This document shows positions 27,721 through 36,960 of a stretch of DNA of 64,000 nucleotides, in pieces. The translations under genes and the position numbers were made by a program. Location of the stretch: NCBI GenBank assembly GCA_020086605.1, contig JACBWW010000003.1, positions 57,142,849-57,206,848 on the forward strand, written 5' to 3'. The stretch's first letter is position 1; every line of letters begins with the position of its first letter. The notes under the pieces were generated by a model. It was not told the origin of the DNA and ran no database searches. It saw only the letters and a list, made by a program, of their open reading frames with translations. This DNA comes from Lanius collurio (taxonomy: Eukaryota; Chordata; Aves; Passeriformes; Laniidae).

Positions 27721-27735
27721 TCTCTCTCTCTCTCT
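27721..27735. repeat. (TC)n microsatellite
   Basis: Seven TC units following a T-rich run. Confidence 0.85.
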
Positions 27736-30700
27736 GCTCTTTAAACTCCTCCATGAGAAAGTGTATCACCCTTTAGCTGTTCCCCATACACAGCCTGCTG
27801 CTGGCACACAACCAGCAAAACTCCAACCCATAACAACATCAAGAAACAATTGCTGCTCCAGTTATCACAAGAATCCTGTTCAACTTTTGGGGTGGGTGGC
27901 TCAAGTACAACTTTAAAACAGATCACCCAGGCCAATGAAAAATTCACTTTGGGAACTACAGATGAAGAAACCATAGAGGGATGAAAAATGCCACCCAAAC
28001 ACCTCTGAGGAATTATTTTCATTATGTGGAGATTTACTTGTAATATTGTTAAAGAAATTACTGTTTACAAGTGGCCTTATATCTTTAAAACATTTCTAAC
28101 TAATGCATATTGAAGGCTTTCTCACATGCACACCACGATTGTCTCTTGGGTTTAAAACATTATCAGATGTGGAAAACTATGGGGATACTCAGAACATCAG
28201 ACAAGGTATTCATTTTGGGATTATGAAAATAAGTAGATTGTAGCTTGTTTCCTGGAACAGCTTCTCCTGGGGAAGCTGAACACAGTGCTTGGAAAATGTT
28301 TGAAAAATAGAAAACAATTAAAATAAACAAAACAAGAAAACCAAATAACAAAAACAAACAAACCCACAAATTGTTATTCACTGAGTGACCAAAACAAAAA
28401 GTCCCTAATTATCACACCAGACATCTAAATATGCACAGAACAGACAAAAATATTTTTTAAAATCCACAAACAGAAACAAAAAAAATGAACAAAACAAAAC
28501 TCTGGAACTAGAATTCACAAAAGCTGATGTGTATCTACCAAAGTATATGTCTATATCTGGGCAGGTCACCTGAAGATGTCTTTACATGCAGCAAAGCATT
28601 AGACAAACACATTAATGAAGATGGTGACACAATTTACCTCATTAGTTTCCTACATTCTTAATTGCATCTTTCCAGTTCTATTAACTGCTTTGACTCGATC
28701 TTCCTTGGCTATATTAGATGTTCATGATATGGAGATCAAAAAATCATGGACCTCACCCTGATCTGCAAGATGTTCTTACCTCTCCAACACTAGAGAACCT
28801 TCACTGTGGTCCAAACATAATAAAGTTCACTTTCACAGCTTTATTTAATCTGAACCTTTAGCACACTGGAAATTTTTATTTAGATCCTCAGTTGAGGGCC
28901 CTTCTAATACATGCCTAACCATTTGAGAACCAGTGTGCAAAAATCTTCAGATATTATTCATGTCAATGTGCCCAAATAAGATTCATGTGCCTGAGAATTC
29001 TTTATTAAAATTGTGATTTAGGGGTACCTGACACATAGGGACATGCAAGCTCATCCACTACTAATCCAACTACTCATAAATTACCTCTTCGAAAGTGAAC
29101 CAGAAGAGCACAGGAGGAGTTTACTTTCAAATACCCAGTGGCTCAAGAAATACAAACTCCATGCTGGCAGAGGATGGGTACATTTAAGAGATTAAATTAT
29201 TTGCCTCTATCCCATAGTTTAAGTACAAAACAGCTGAAAAAAACAAAAACAAACATACTAACAAAAGAACCCAAACCACCCTTATGATGCCATGCGTATA
29301 TCAAAAAGATGATTGTCCAGAAACCTTCCTGCTGTCCTCATCTCTGGGCCTGTCCAGCTGATCCTGGCAAAAGGACAATGGCCATTCCACCTCAATCAGC
29401 CTGTGAATGAGCTCCGAATTCCACAGAGAACCCAAACAGGAACTATCAGAGAGCTGGGCTATCTGTACAGGGATCAATCTCCTTACCTCCTCACCTCTGC
29501 CTCCTACTTTTGGTTGAATACAAACTTTGTCTCCCTTCTCAGGGCATAAGCTGTGCCTTTCTTTATCAGCATGATGTTAGTGACCTCCATGAGCAATTCC
29601 CTTGATGGTGCACACTAAACATTGCATAAGAAAGCAATAAATCACGGTGCTGTTTAACGGTGACCACAAGTCTCCCCTCCATACTTACCAGAAGCAGAGG
29701 TGCAGGAAAAAATAACAACACAAATAGACACAAATAAAACTGAAAATTCAGAAGTTGGATATTCAGGACTTGCCATCTGGGTCAAATGAAGTCTTTCCAC
29801 AAACTTCCTATTCCCATTTGGGTGTGTGGCCAAGCCTCTGTACCTTATCCTCCTCTTCTCGCCAGCAAAGCAGAGCAGCACTTCCCTGTCTAAGGCTGCT
29901 TACATCAAAGATTGTGATATTCCCACATATTTTGGCAATAAAGTTGTAGCATTATCTCAGGTAGATAAAATCTCCTGCAAACAAAATACTGGATTCTTTT
30001 AAAAGAATAACTTTTTTTTCAGTTCAGTCAAGCTAAAAGAACAATGTTCATTATACAAACAGGTTTTCTGATGTAATTACCAGGGTTTCAAAGTCCCCTC
30101 CTGTACTTAACACTCAGGGTTATGGAACTTGTTGCCAAGCAATTACCCCTTAGATTTGCTTTAATCCATGCCGATCATTTCCCAGAGTTGATCATTACTG
30201 CAGACTTTAATTGCCTTTGTTGGCTTGTATGTTGCTGGAGCTCAAACAGAGCAGATTAACAGGAGGCTGCCAGCCACAAAACCCTTTGAAAAAAAAGGCA
30301 GGAAGATGGCTTAAGAACCTCACAGTGTACTTTATTTCAAGGACGTCCCAGAAATTGCAGTTCACACCTATATTAACCTCAGAGAAAGTCTGCAGGAGTT
30401 ATATCCTGATCTCGCTGCCATCCGTTTTACAGTGGTACCAGCCATCTGTGTTGCTTGGAGTTGCAGGCAGGAAAGCCAGTAAAGAACTGGAAAAACAATG
30501 ACTGAATTAAGCAGAAAGAAGGATAAGAACATTATCTGTGGCTAGAGCAGTATGCAAGGCAACCGAGTTACCCAGTGCATGTAAATCTCAAGCCCATGCC
30601 AATAGGACAGAGCGCCTCACACCATCACTCCTGTGTGGTTTGGGTTTGCAGGTCACTGGAAAGAAGGGCACTCTCATTCCTACTCCAAACACGCAACCTG

Positions 30701-31630
30701 GTTCCCATCCCTCCAGATCATGTCATTTATCTAAAAGAAGATGCCAGGTGCAGCAGGAAGCTGGATTGAGTCTGTGATAAAAGAGATCTTTTCCTCCAAT
30801 AATATGGAGGAAATTAAGTGAAGCTGCTTTTAGAAGAGGCTCAGTACGTTTGCAACATCCCCCCTGGTAATGAGGTTAATGAACTCGATACAGCTGATAC
30901 TGTGGAGCATTCATCAGGACCATCTTAATTTAAACACCAAATATACTTGTAGCTATTCAGTACTTTGCCATCTAACCCAAACTCACAAAAATTTCTGGTT
31001 TTCACTTTCCCACATGAGTATGAGCATAAAAACTCTTTCTACATTTGCTACTTTTAACACAGATTCAGGCTAATATAAAAGAGAGGGAAATTTTGTTCAC
31101 ACCATACATTTTTCTTCCTCCCACACCATCATTATCTCTTTTCCTTTCTCACTCAGTATCACCTAGAAGCTTTGGCAGCACAGCAGGGGTTGCACCAGCT
31201 CTCAACATTGTACAGCAAGGCAGGCTCAATGAGGGTGGTATCACAAACCCAAAGAAAAGCAGGGACAGTGCATATGTATGCTTGGAAATTAGGAAAATAT
31301 GGGAAGGAGGAAGTGAAGGAAACCAAATATCATATAAAAATATGATGAGCAATAGTTGGATTTATGGAAAGTTAGTGGTGATAGAGCATTGGAGGGTGAC
31401 GAGGTTATGTCTGTGTAGTCTATGTGGCAGGAACACATTGCTACAGCCACCGAACAATTATCAGACATAGTGCACGTTTACACACACCTGTGCCATGACA
31501 AGAACAGAATTTATAGGAAAAGGAATAAAAAGAGTTAATTTCATGGGAATTTGATATTGCAGTGCATGACCAACATATTGTGATCCCAGTATGCAGTGAT
31601 AATCTTTAGATGTTTGGGAACAAAATTTTT

Positions 31631-31747
31631 AGCAGGGCCAGTTGTGGAAGGACAACGAGTAGTGGTTTAAACTGCAGGAGGGTCAATTTAGACTAGCTAT
31701 AAGGGGTTTTTTTCTTTACAATGAGGGTGTTAAAGAACTGGAACAGG
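31631..31747 (+). mobile_element. CR1 LINE fragment, left part (split)
   Basis: CR1 3' UTR sequence includes agtggtttaaactgcaggag and tctttacaatgagggtg, ending at gaactggaacagg. It continues after a solo LTR insertion at 32042. Confidence 0.88.
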
Positions 31748-32041
31748 TGTCGCCCTGTTTTTTAGAAATCTTTTAGCCTTCTGATATTTACATTCTAGTT
31801 ACATGTTTTCCCATGCTTTGTTCTGTAAACACTCAGTTGTTTTGCATTCCTTCATAGAGGTGGAGAGAAGCTGATGGATTGGTCATATGTCCAGTGTCAT
31901 TGGAGAGATGGCTCTTCCACTCTCCAATCCCCTGTCTCTTTTGTAAAACTATAAATAGTGGAGTCAGAAAATAAACTTCCTCTTTTCACCCTCACCTTTA
32001 GCCGTGTGAACATGCGTGTGCTTTCGTGTCCTACAGCGACA
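31748..32041 (+). mobile_element. Solo LTR inserted in a CR1
   Basis: A 294-bp insertion starts with TGTCGC and ends with GCGACA, a perfect 6-bp terminal inverted repeat with TG...CA ends. It carries a TATA-like box (ctataaat, 31949-31956) and a polyadenylation signal (AATAAA, 31970-31975) in LTR order, which sets the plus orientation. The flanks read gaacagg on the left and ggacagg on the right, a likely target-site duplication with one mismatch. The CR1 sequence resumes without loss on the right. No internal retroviral sequence remains, so this is the product of LTR-LTR recombination. Confidence 0.85.
31949..31975 (+). promoter_or_regulatory. LTR TATA-like box and poly(A) signal
   Basis: Within the solo LTR, ctataaat is followed 14 bp later by AATAAA. 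This is the U3 promoter and polyadenylation arrangement of a compact avian LTR. Confidence 0.6.
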
Positions 32042-32186
32042 GGACAGGTTGCCCAGAAAGGTGGTAAATACCCCATCCTTGGACCAATCAGACTGGATGG
32101 GGCTCCAAGCAATCTGATGGCAGGGATGTTGGACTAGATGATCTCTAAAGGTCCCTTACACATCAAATTATTTTATGATTCTATGG
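32042..32186 (+). mobile_element. CR1 LINE fragment, right part (split)
   Basis: This continues the CR1 left part: aggttgcccagaaaggtggt, then ttggactagatgatctctaa and the terminal atgattctatgg. The two parts together read as one CR1 tail. Confidence 0.92.
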
Positions 32187-34460
32187 TCTGAATCCATGGA
32201 GAATAGTTTCTTAAGAATCCTAATAGAGGTATCTACCACAATGTCAGGATAAAGGCCTGGAGTGGGAGGCATGTTCTTACAGTCCCTTTGAAAGCAGCCT
32301 GATGTGCTCTGCATGGGGAGAGGCTGTAAGAGCCGGTGCTCCAAAGTCCTTCTCTTTCTTCCTTCCTTGTCCAGATAAATAGATATTCCCTATCTATGAG
32401 AACAAACGGGCTTGTTCAACAAGAAGGTGCAACTGTGCTGTGATACTTTCCAGAACAACAGACAACATTTAGCATGTAGCTGCTACCTTGAAAATGTTTT
32501 AAACTGAGCAAAATGGGAAATGAAAAAATAAGGGTTTGCACACCTTCAATTGCTCTTTTAGAAGAAAAACAAAAAGACTATGACAAAAAGGAAATTTGAG
32601 AAATGCAAATAAATTGGAGTGGAGAGCATTACCCCCAGACAGAAAATTTTAACTGTTGATTCTTGATGTGGAGATAGAAGGCACTGCTTATGCTGCATGG
32701 TATAATAAAAGGAGAACAAGAGAACCTGGAATAATAGAGATGGACTGGAATGCAACAGTATAAATGCAAGGTCCCACAGCTGGGAATAAACACTACTAAT
32801 ATTTGTCACAACTAGAGGCTAAGGAAAGAGACAAAAAATATTTTGTGTACACGGTCGACAGAGAACTATAGGCAACCAATATGTTACAACTGTGAAAAAG
32901 GATAATGCATTCCTAAACTATTATGGGATGTGATATTTCAAGGGAAAAAATGAAGACTGATTAAAGCCACTATACCAAAACACAAGAATATGGGTGCAAT
33001 GCCAGCCACACATTTTCAAAGCAAATGAAAATGGGAATGGACAGGAAAACAGATACTTTTTTTGCTCATTCCAATAAAAGAGATGGTCAGAAATACTACT
33101 TTTTTTCCTTATAACTGTAGGTCTAAACTATGGAGTGAAAAAAGACATTTAAGCTGAAGGACTTTGTTGACTCAAGAGGAAATCACGAATGCACCAGCCA
33201 TGAATGTAGTCAGCTTGGAAATGGAAAGGAAAAAAATCTATCTATCAGAGAAATTAATGTCTAGAAATTTCCATAGGAAAAACCCCAAAGCATAAGCATA
33301 TTGTGGAACTTGATAAATTTACTAAAAACATTTTTATGGCATATTTGCCTCCAACACAATGGGAACAGACTTAGTGAGACAGGAGGTGACTTACCAAACT
33401 ATGTCTGAAACAAAATCCATCCTTTGCAGAAGAAGCAAAATTCAAAATATAAATATTCTCGAGTCTACAGTTTGAATATTTACAAGAGTTTTAAATAGTT
33501 TTAAAATTCTAAAATTTCATCCATGGCTCATAACTTGTATATCACACATCTGTTTAGCTCTTAGGTTTTTATACGTAGTTTAAAGACACATTTTTTCCTT
33601 TTGTGGGATTAGTTCCTTTTTGTTTGGGGGATCTTCCAAACACCAGATTAAAAGCATCTGCATCAAACCCATCTGAGACATCACTGCCAGCATTTAATCA
33701 TTCCTTTGCCATAGAACAGGGTTTTGTCAGATTCCCTTTCCTCAGCTTGACAGCATTTTTACATCTGGGACTACAAACCAAGAAAAGCTTAGGGAAAATA
33801 TAACAAGAAATAATAATACTCATTCTGGCTGAAGGAAAGTGCCAGAACTTGCTGCAGAAAATGACTGGTTTGGTTCTCATGTTGGCTTTTCCTGCCCAAT
33901 TTAGAAGGACAACCCTTAGAAATATTTGCTATGAGAAATATTTCCATAGAAATAAGGCTACAAGTTAAGGGAGTAGGAAAGAGAGGCAACTGTTCTGCAG
34001 GGCACAAGTCAGATTTTCTCTTCAATCAGTATGCATTAATAAGTTGGAAGTAAATTGGTGAAACTGTGCTAGCCAGGATGCACACAGCTCAGGGGCTCAC
34101 CCATGTGTGAGGCTTGCCCTGATCCTGTGTTGATCCAGTGCTACCTAAGGTTGTTTCAGTGGAATTAAAGTCAAGGTGAGCACACATTCACAGGAAGATG
34201 GAAAAATTCACATTTGGATTGGACCCCTCCAGCTCAACTTCACTTGCTGTATTTTTAAACCCAGATCTTCTCAGAAGACCTAACCTGCAGCTCCTGATGC
34301 ATATGGTCATACTCAAGGATGGGAGACAGAGATGTTATGTATCTTGCTTTGCTCCAAAGCGTACCAACATGAACACCAGTACTCCTGAGAGCTGATTTCT
34401 GAGGCATCTGCACGTTGTGGCTGGGTCTCATTGCTGACCATGACACAAGCTGTGTGTTGC
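32187..34460. other. Non-coding, no gene recognised
   Basis: AT-rich sequence with no supported gene or recognised repeat. It forms the left flank of the 2.5-kb LTR element. Confidence 0.5.
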
Positions 34461-34743
34461 TGTAATGGGGAATCCTAACAACAAGTGTAAGACAGCCATG
34501 AACTTAGAAGGAAAGATGAAGTGATATTTTTGTAGATATTCAGAGATGATTTATTCCTCCAGCTGCATGGCTGGAGTTCCCAGGCAGCTCCCAGTCATGG
34601 GACCCTGTTCTCTTCCTGGGCCCGGGCACCCCAAACCAACCAACCAGGAACAGGTGTGGGGCACACGGGACATGGGGACAGGGACAGACCCGTACCCTGC
34701 AGGGTCCCTCCTGCCAGGATTTCAGGGGAGAGGCACCTCCACA
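34461..34743 (-). repeat. 3' LTR of the Y-box element
   Basis: This LTR is about 91% identical to 36676-36960 (about 24 differences counted by eye, plus a small indel). The minus-strand polyadenylation signal is at 34550-34555. The palindromic GGGCCCGGGC-type and CCAACCAACC motifs occur in both copies. Confidence 0.9.
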
Positions 34744-34762
34744 ATTCACTCTTTCTTTTTAA
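34744..34762 (-). promoter_or_regulatory. Probable polypurine tract
   Basis: The minus strand reads AAAAAGAAAGAGTGAAT immediately before the 3' LTR, where a retroviral plus-strand primer should be. A second, longer purine run lies at 34957-34978 just after the tail stop codon and is an alternative. Confidence 0.55.
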
Positions 34763-34976
34763 ATAAAGAACATTGGAAACTGTTGGATAAACAACAAAAC
34801 AATTTCAGAAGAAAGGAAGCCACTATCTTGAGTCCCCAAATGTCCAAACAGATTTTCTTTGGAGCATCAGAAGGAAGACAGGACTTGAGCACGCTTCAGA
34901 TGGAAACTGAGTCAGGAGAGGGTTTTTCCTTTCTGTACCCATTGGAATGACACTTAATTTCTTCCCTCCCTCCTTT

Positions 34977-35627
34977 TCATCCCCCCATCGACATTGCAAA
35001 GGGGTTCATGGCAAATGGAAAAGCCTGGTTTTGTGAGGGGAACCAGAAAGGGAAATTTAGGCTGGGCATATATGGGGGATAAAGGCGCATGGGATAAAAG
35101 GGGAAGGTGGGATAGGGGAAAGGATAGAGATTATGGGGATATTGTCTCGCATATCAACTACCTTTGACAGGAACACCTCCAGAGCCTGTAACACATGGGT
35201 CCTGTGGGCCCTGTCCTCCTTGTAAAATTTTAAATTCTACTCTTTCTCCTTCTAAGCTTGGAACATCACTTTTGGGGTTATTTTTCACAAAATCAGATTT
35301 ATGAACAAAACTACTTTCTCCTGTATCATTTTGCAATAAGAAACCGTAATTTTTCTTTACATTATACCATTTTACAGTTCCAAAAACCTTAGGTGCAATA
35401 ATCTTTTCTTTCTTCCACGTTACTTTTATTCTTGCTTTCCCTTTCGTTTCTTCTTGCTCTTGCGCTGGAGCTGCCGCAGTGGGGACCGCCAGGGCCGGGG
35501 CCACCAGCTCGTTCCTGTCACAGGGTTCCGACCACTTGGGATCGCGTTTGGGGCCACGTGGGTCCGGTCTGGCTGTGCTGCTGCACGCCGCCACTGCTGG
35601 CTGCTCCGCCTTCAGCCCCCTCTGCAC
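34977..35627 (-). pseudogene. Y-box-like cold-shock domain frame with Tyr/Pro-rich tail
   Basis: The frame gives 157 residues to a TGA at 35154-35156, then 58 more sense codons in the same frame to a TGA at 34977-34979. Residues about 41-75 are Ala/Pro-rich then charged, like the N-terminus of Y-box proteins. Residues 78-157 are a cold-shock domain: KVFGTVKWYNV, then the RNP1-like KKNYGFLLQN, the RNP2-like SFVHKS, KNNP, EGERVEF and VTGSGGVPVKGS. In YBX proteins a basic residue follows the final GS; here TGA sits at that place, which fits a CGA-to-TGA change. The tail is rich in Tyr, Pro, Phe and Met with almost no charge, unlike the basic/acidic YBX C-terminus. The frame opens at GTG, with a TGA seven codons upstream and no in-frame ATG. 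Y-box proteins bind single-stranded RNA and DNA. This copy is probably dead, but its ancestor was likely coding. Confidence 0.8.
35157..35396 (-). other. Cold-shock domain (YBX type)
   Basis: About 80 residues align along the full length of the Y-box cold-shock fold, with roughly half identical to vertebrate YBX proteins by eye. The conserved Trp of the first strand, the Y-G-F of RNP1 and the F-V-H of RNP2 are present, so the nucleic-acid-binding face is largely kept. Lin28-type cold-shock domains fit less well, because the end VTGxGGVPVxGS is the YBX form. Confidence 0.88.
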
Positions 35628-36240
35628 CGCCGTTTGGCCCTGTGCTCACTTCTCCTCTGGAGCTCCGCGCAGCTGTTCCGTGCTTTCCAGGCTTTAGCGT
35701 GGCTGCACGGCTGTGCCCTGTGAGGCGTTCGCATGTACACGGCATTGCACCGCTGGCACTGCTGCCGCTGCTGCTCTCAGCTGTGTCGCTGTCGGCTGTG
35801 TCGCTGCTGGGTGCTAGCGTGGTTCCCTTCTCGCTCCTACGCTGCTCGGGCTCTGCTCAGTGTGGCTCACCGCGGTCGCCATAGCAACTGCCACAATCGC
35901 CACTGCCTTCCTCGGTGCAAAGCTTGGGCCCAGATCGTCGCTTGCTATGCAGCACGGGGCGGCCATCACCAGGATGCTCCTCTGCCACCGCCACCCTTGC
36001 CACTGCACCAGGGCAAACACCGCCAGGCCTGCACTGCCGCGCCGCTCCTGGCTCCCCTCCCGCTGCCAACATTCTCAACACCAGCTCTGCTCCCACCATG
36101 CCTGGCCTCACTGGCTCTCCCACAAGTGGGAGCTCCCTCGCCACCACCCGCAATGCACTGGGCGCCCGCAGCCGGGGCCGCGCAGTCTCCGGGCAATGGA
36201 GGAGCCCACTGCAACGCTTGCGCTGCTTGACCACGTGCTC
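35440..36240. other. GC- and CpG-rich internal segment of the LTR element
   Basis: This 0.8-kb block is strikingly GC-rich compared with its surroundings and has many CpGs. It contains short tandem units such as ctgtgtcgctg repeated near 35770-35800. On the minus strand it lies between the Gag-like frame and the cold-shock frame. Open frames exist on both strands (for example 35857-36264 minus and 35733-36230 plus), but they are low-complexity Ala/Gly/Pro/Arg strings expected from composition. It may be the 5' UTR and first-exon sequence of the captured host gene, or a Gly/Pro-rich Gag spacer. I cannot decide between these. Confidence 0.6.
35518..35745 (-). pseudogene. ATG-started frame overlapping the Y-box N-terminus
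   Basis: A 75-codon frame starts at a true ATG and overlaps the 5' end of the cold-shock frame in another register. It contains Gly/Ala/Ser-rich sequence (GGAEGAEGGAASSGG) that would suit a Y-box N-terminus. It could be the original start of the captured gene, now separated from the cold-shock domain by a frameshift. Low-complexity composition makes this uncertain. Confidence 0.3.
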
Positions 36241-36292
36241 ACTGCTAAAACAGCAGCGAGACACAACTGATATTGCTCAACAGTCTCTGAAA

Positions 36293-36564
36293 TCAGAGAT
36301 ATTCACGGAAATAGTCTTGCATCGGCACATTTTTTAATTCAGAAATTAACTGTGTCCAAACATTTTCCCAGAAGTCTTTGGTAAGAATCAAATCCCAAGA
36401 AACATAAAAGAAGTTTTTAAACAGCCATGCCAAAAAGTGTCTTAGTTCTTTCTGAGCTTGAATTAAGCTAAAATCTACATATTGCTGTTAAGAACCTTTT
36501 TGAGTTTAAAGTAAATGTCTCTTTGTGGTTCAGACAGCCATGAGACTTTCCATGAGTCCTCCAT
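36293..36564 (-). pseudogene. Gag matrix-like frame, frameshifted
   Basis: An ATG at 36562-36564 opens 29 codons ending in TAG (36475-36477), with SEPQRDIYFKLKKVL. A second register is then open for 63 codons (36293-36484) with QKELRHFLAWLFKNF, then DFWENVWTQLISELK. Together they are the size of a retroviral matrix domain, predicted largely helical, with the HFLxWLF and FWExVW aromatic pattern seen in Gag matrix proteins of several genera. The location, about 110 bp inside the 5' LTR, is where gag begins. I see no capsid or zinc-knuckle motif after it. The matrix assignment rests on pattern and position, not on an alignment. Confidence 0.6.
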
Positions 36565-36652
36565 CGTTCAGAGATGGGGCAGCAAAACGAAAGCAACGAG
36601 ATATCCAGAGTTTACTCACAAATCACCAAATTACCTTCTCCAGGGATCATTT

Positions 36653-36670
36653 GCCTGCATTTCTCCACCA
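36653..36670 (-). promoter_or_regulatory. Candidate primer-binding site
   Basis: Five bases inside the 5' LTR end the minus strand reads TGGTGGAGAAATGCAGGC. Retroviral primer sites begin with TGG, complementary to the tRNA CCA end. I could not match it to a particular tRNA. Confidence 0.35.
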
Positions 36671-36675
36671 TTTGT

Positions 36676-36960
36676 TGTAATGGGGAATCCTTACAACAAG
36701 TTTAAGACAGCAATGAACTTGGAAGGAAAGATGAAGCGATATTTTTGTAGATATTCAGAGATGATTTATTCCTCCAGCCGCATGGCTGGAGTTCCCTGGC
36801 AGACTGTCCAGTCACGGGACCCTCCTCTCTTCCTGGGCCCGGGCACACCAAACCAACCAACCAGGAACAGGTATGGGGCACACGTGACATAGAGATAGGG
36901 ACAGACCCCTACCCTGCAGGGTCCCTCCCCCCGGGACTTCAGGGGAGAGGCACCTCCACA
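36676..36960 (-). repeat. 5' LTR of the Y-box element
   Basis: Partner of 34461-34743 in the same orientation. The minus-strand AATAAA is at 36765-36770, followed by about 85 bp of U5-like sequence to the TTACA end. No clear TATA box is seen in the GC-rich U3. Confidence 0.9.

Larger units (their letters stand above)
23691..31630. other. Non-coding, no gene recognised
   Basis: No gene is supported. A 174-codon frame at 26691-27215 lies in a locally GC-richer patch and has no recognisable domain. A (TC)n tract is at 27721-27735 and an A-rich stretch at about 28310-28370. A short perfect hairpin is listed separately at 26194-26220. Confidence 0.45.
34461..36960 (-). mobile_element. LTR element carrying a captured Y-box cold-shock domain
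   Basis: Two direct repeats (34461-34743 and 36676-36960) start TGTAATGGGG and end CACCTCCACA in plus orientation, so read as TG...CA on both strands. AATAAA occurs on the minus strand in each, about 90 bp from the LTR end, so the element points left. In minus-strand order it has 5' LTR, a short leader, a Gag-matrix-like frame (36293-36564), a GC-rich segment (about 35440-36240), a Y-box cold-shock frame and its tail (34977-35627), purine tracts and the 3' LTR. No protease, RT, integrase or env is seen, so it is non-autonomous and depended on another retrovirus. A target-site duplication is not clear. The LTR pair is strong; the capture reading is inference from the contents. Confidence 0.85.

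Noticed and set aside
35154..35627. Functional single-copy host Y-box gene
   Set aside because: It lies between two LTRs, has no ATG in frame, carries a stop right after the cold-shock domain, and lacks the usual YBX C-terminus.
35733..36337. Plus-strand frames of 136-165 codons in the GC-rich block
   Set aside because: They are antisense to the LTR element, low-complexity (Ala/Pro/Arg/Cys), and explained by GC-rich composition. Several registers are open at once.
36648..36670. tRNA 3'-end-like sequence (gcatttctccacca) on the plus strand
   Set aside because: No tRNA body precedes it. It is better explained as the complement of a retroviral primer-binding site.
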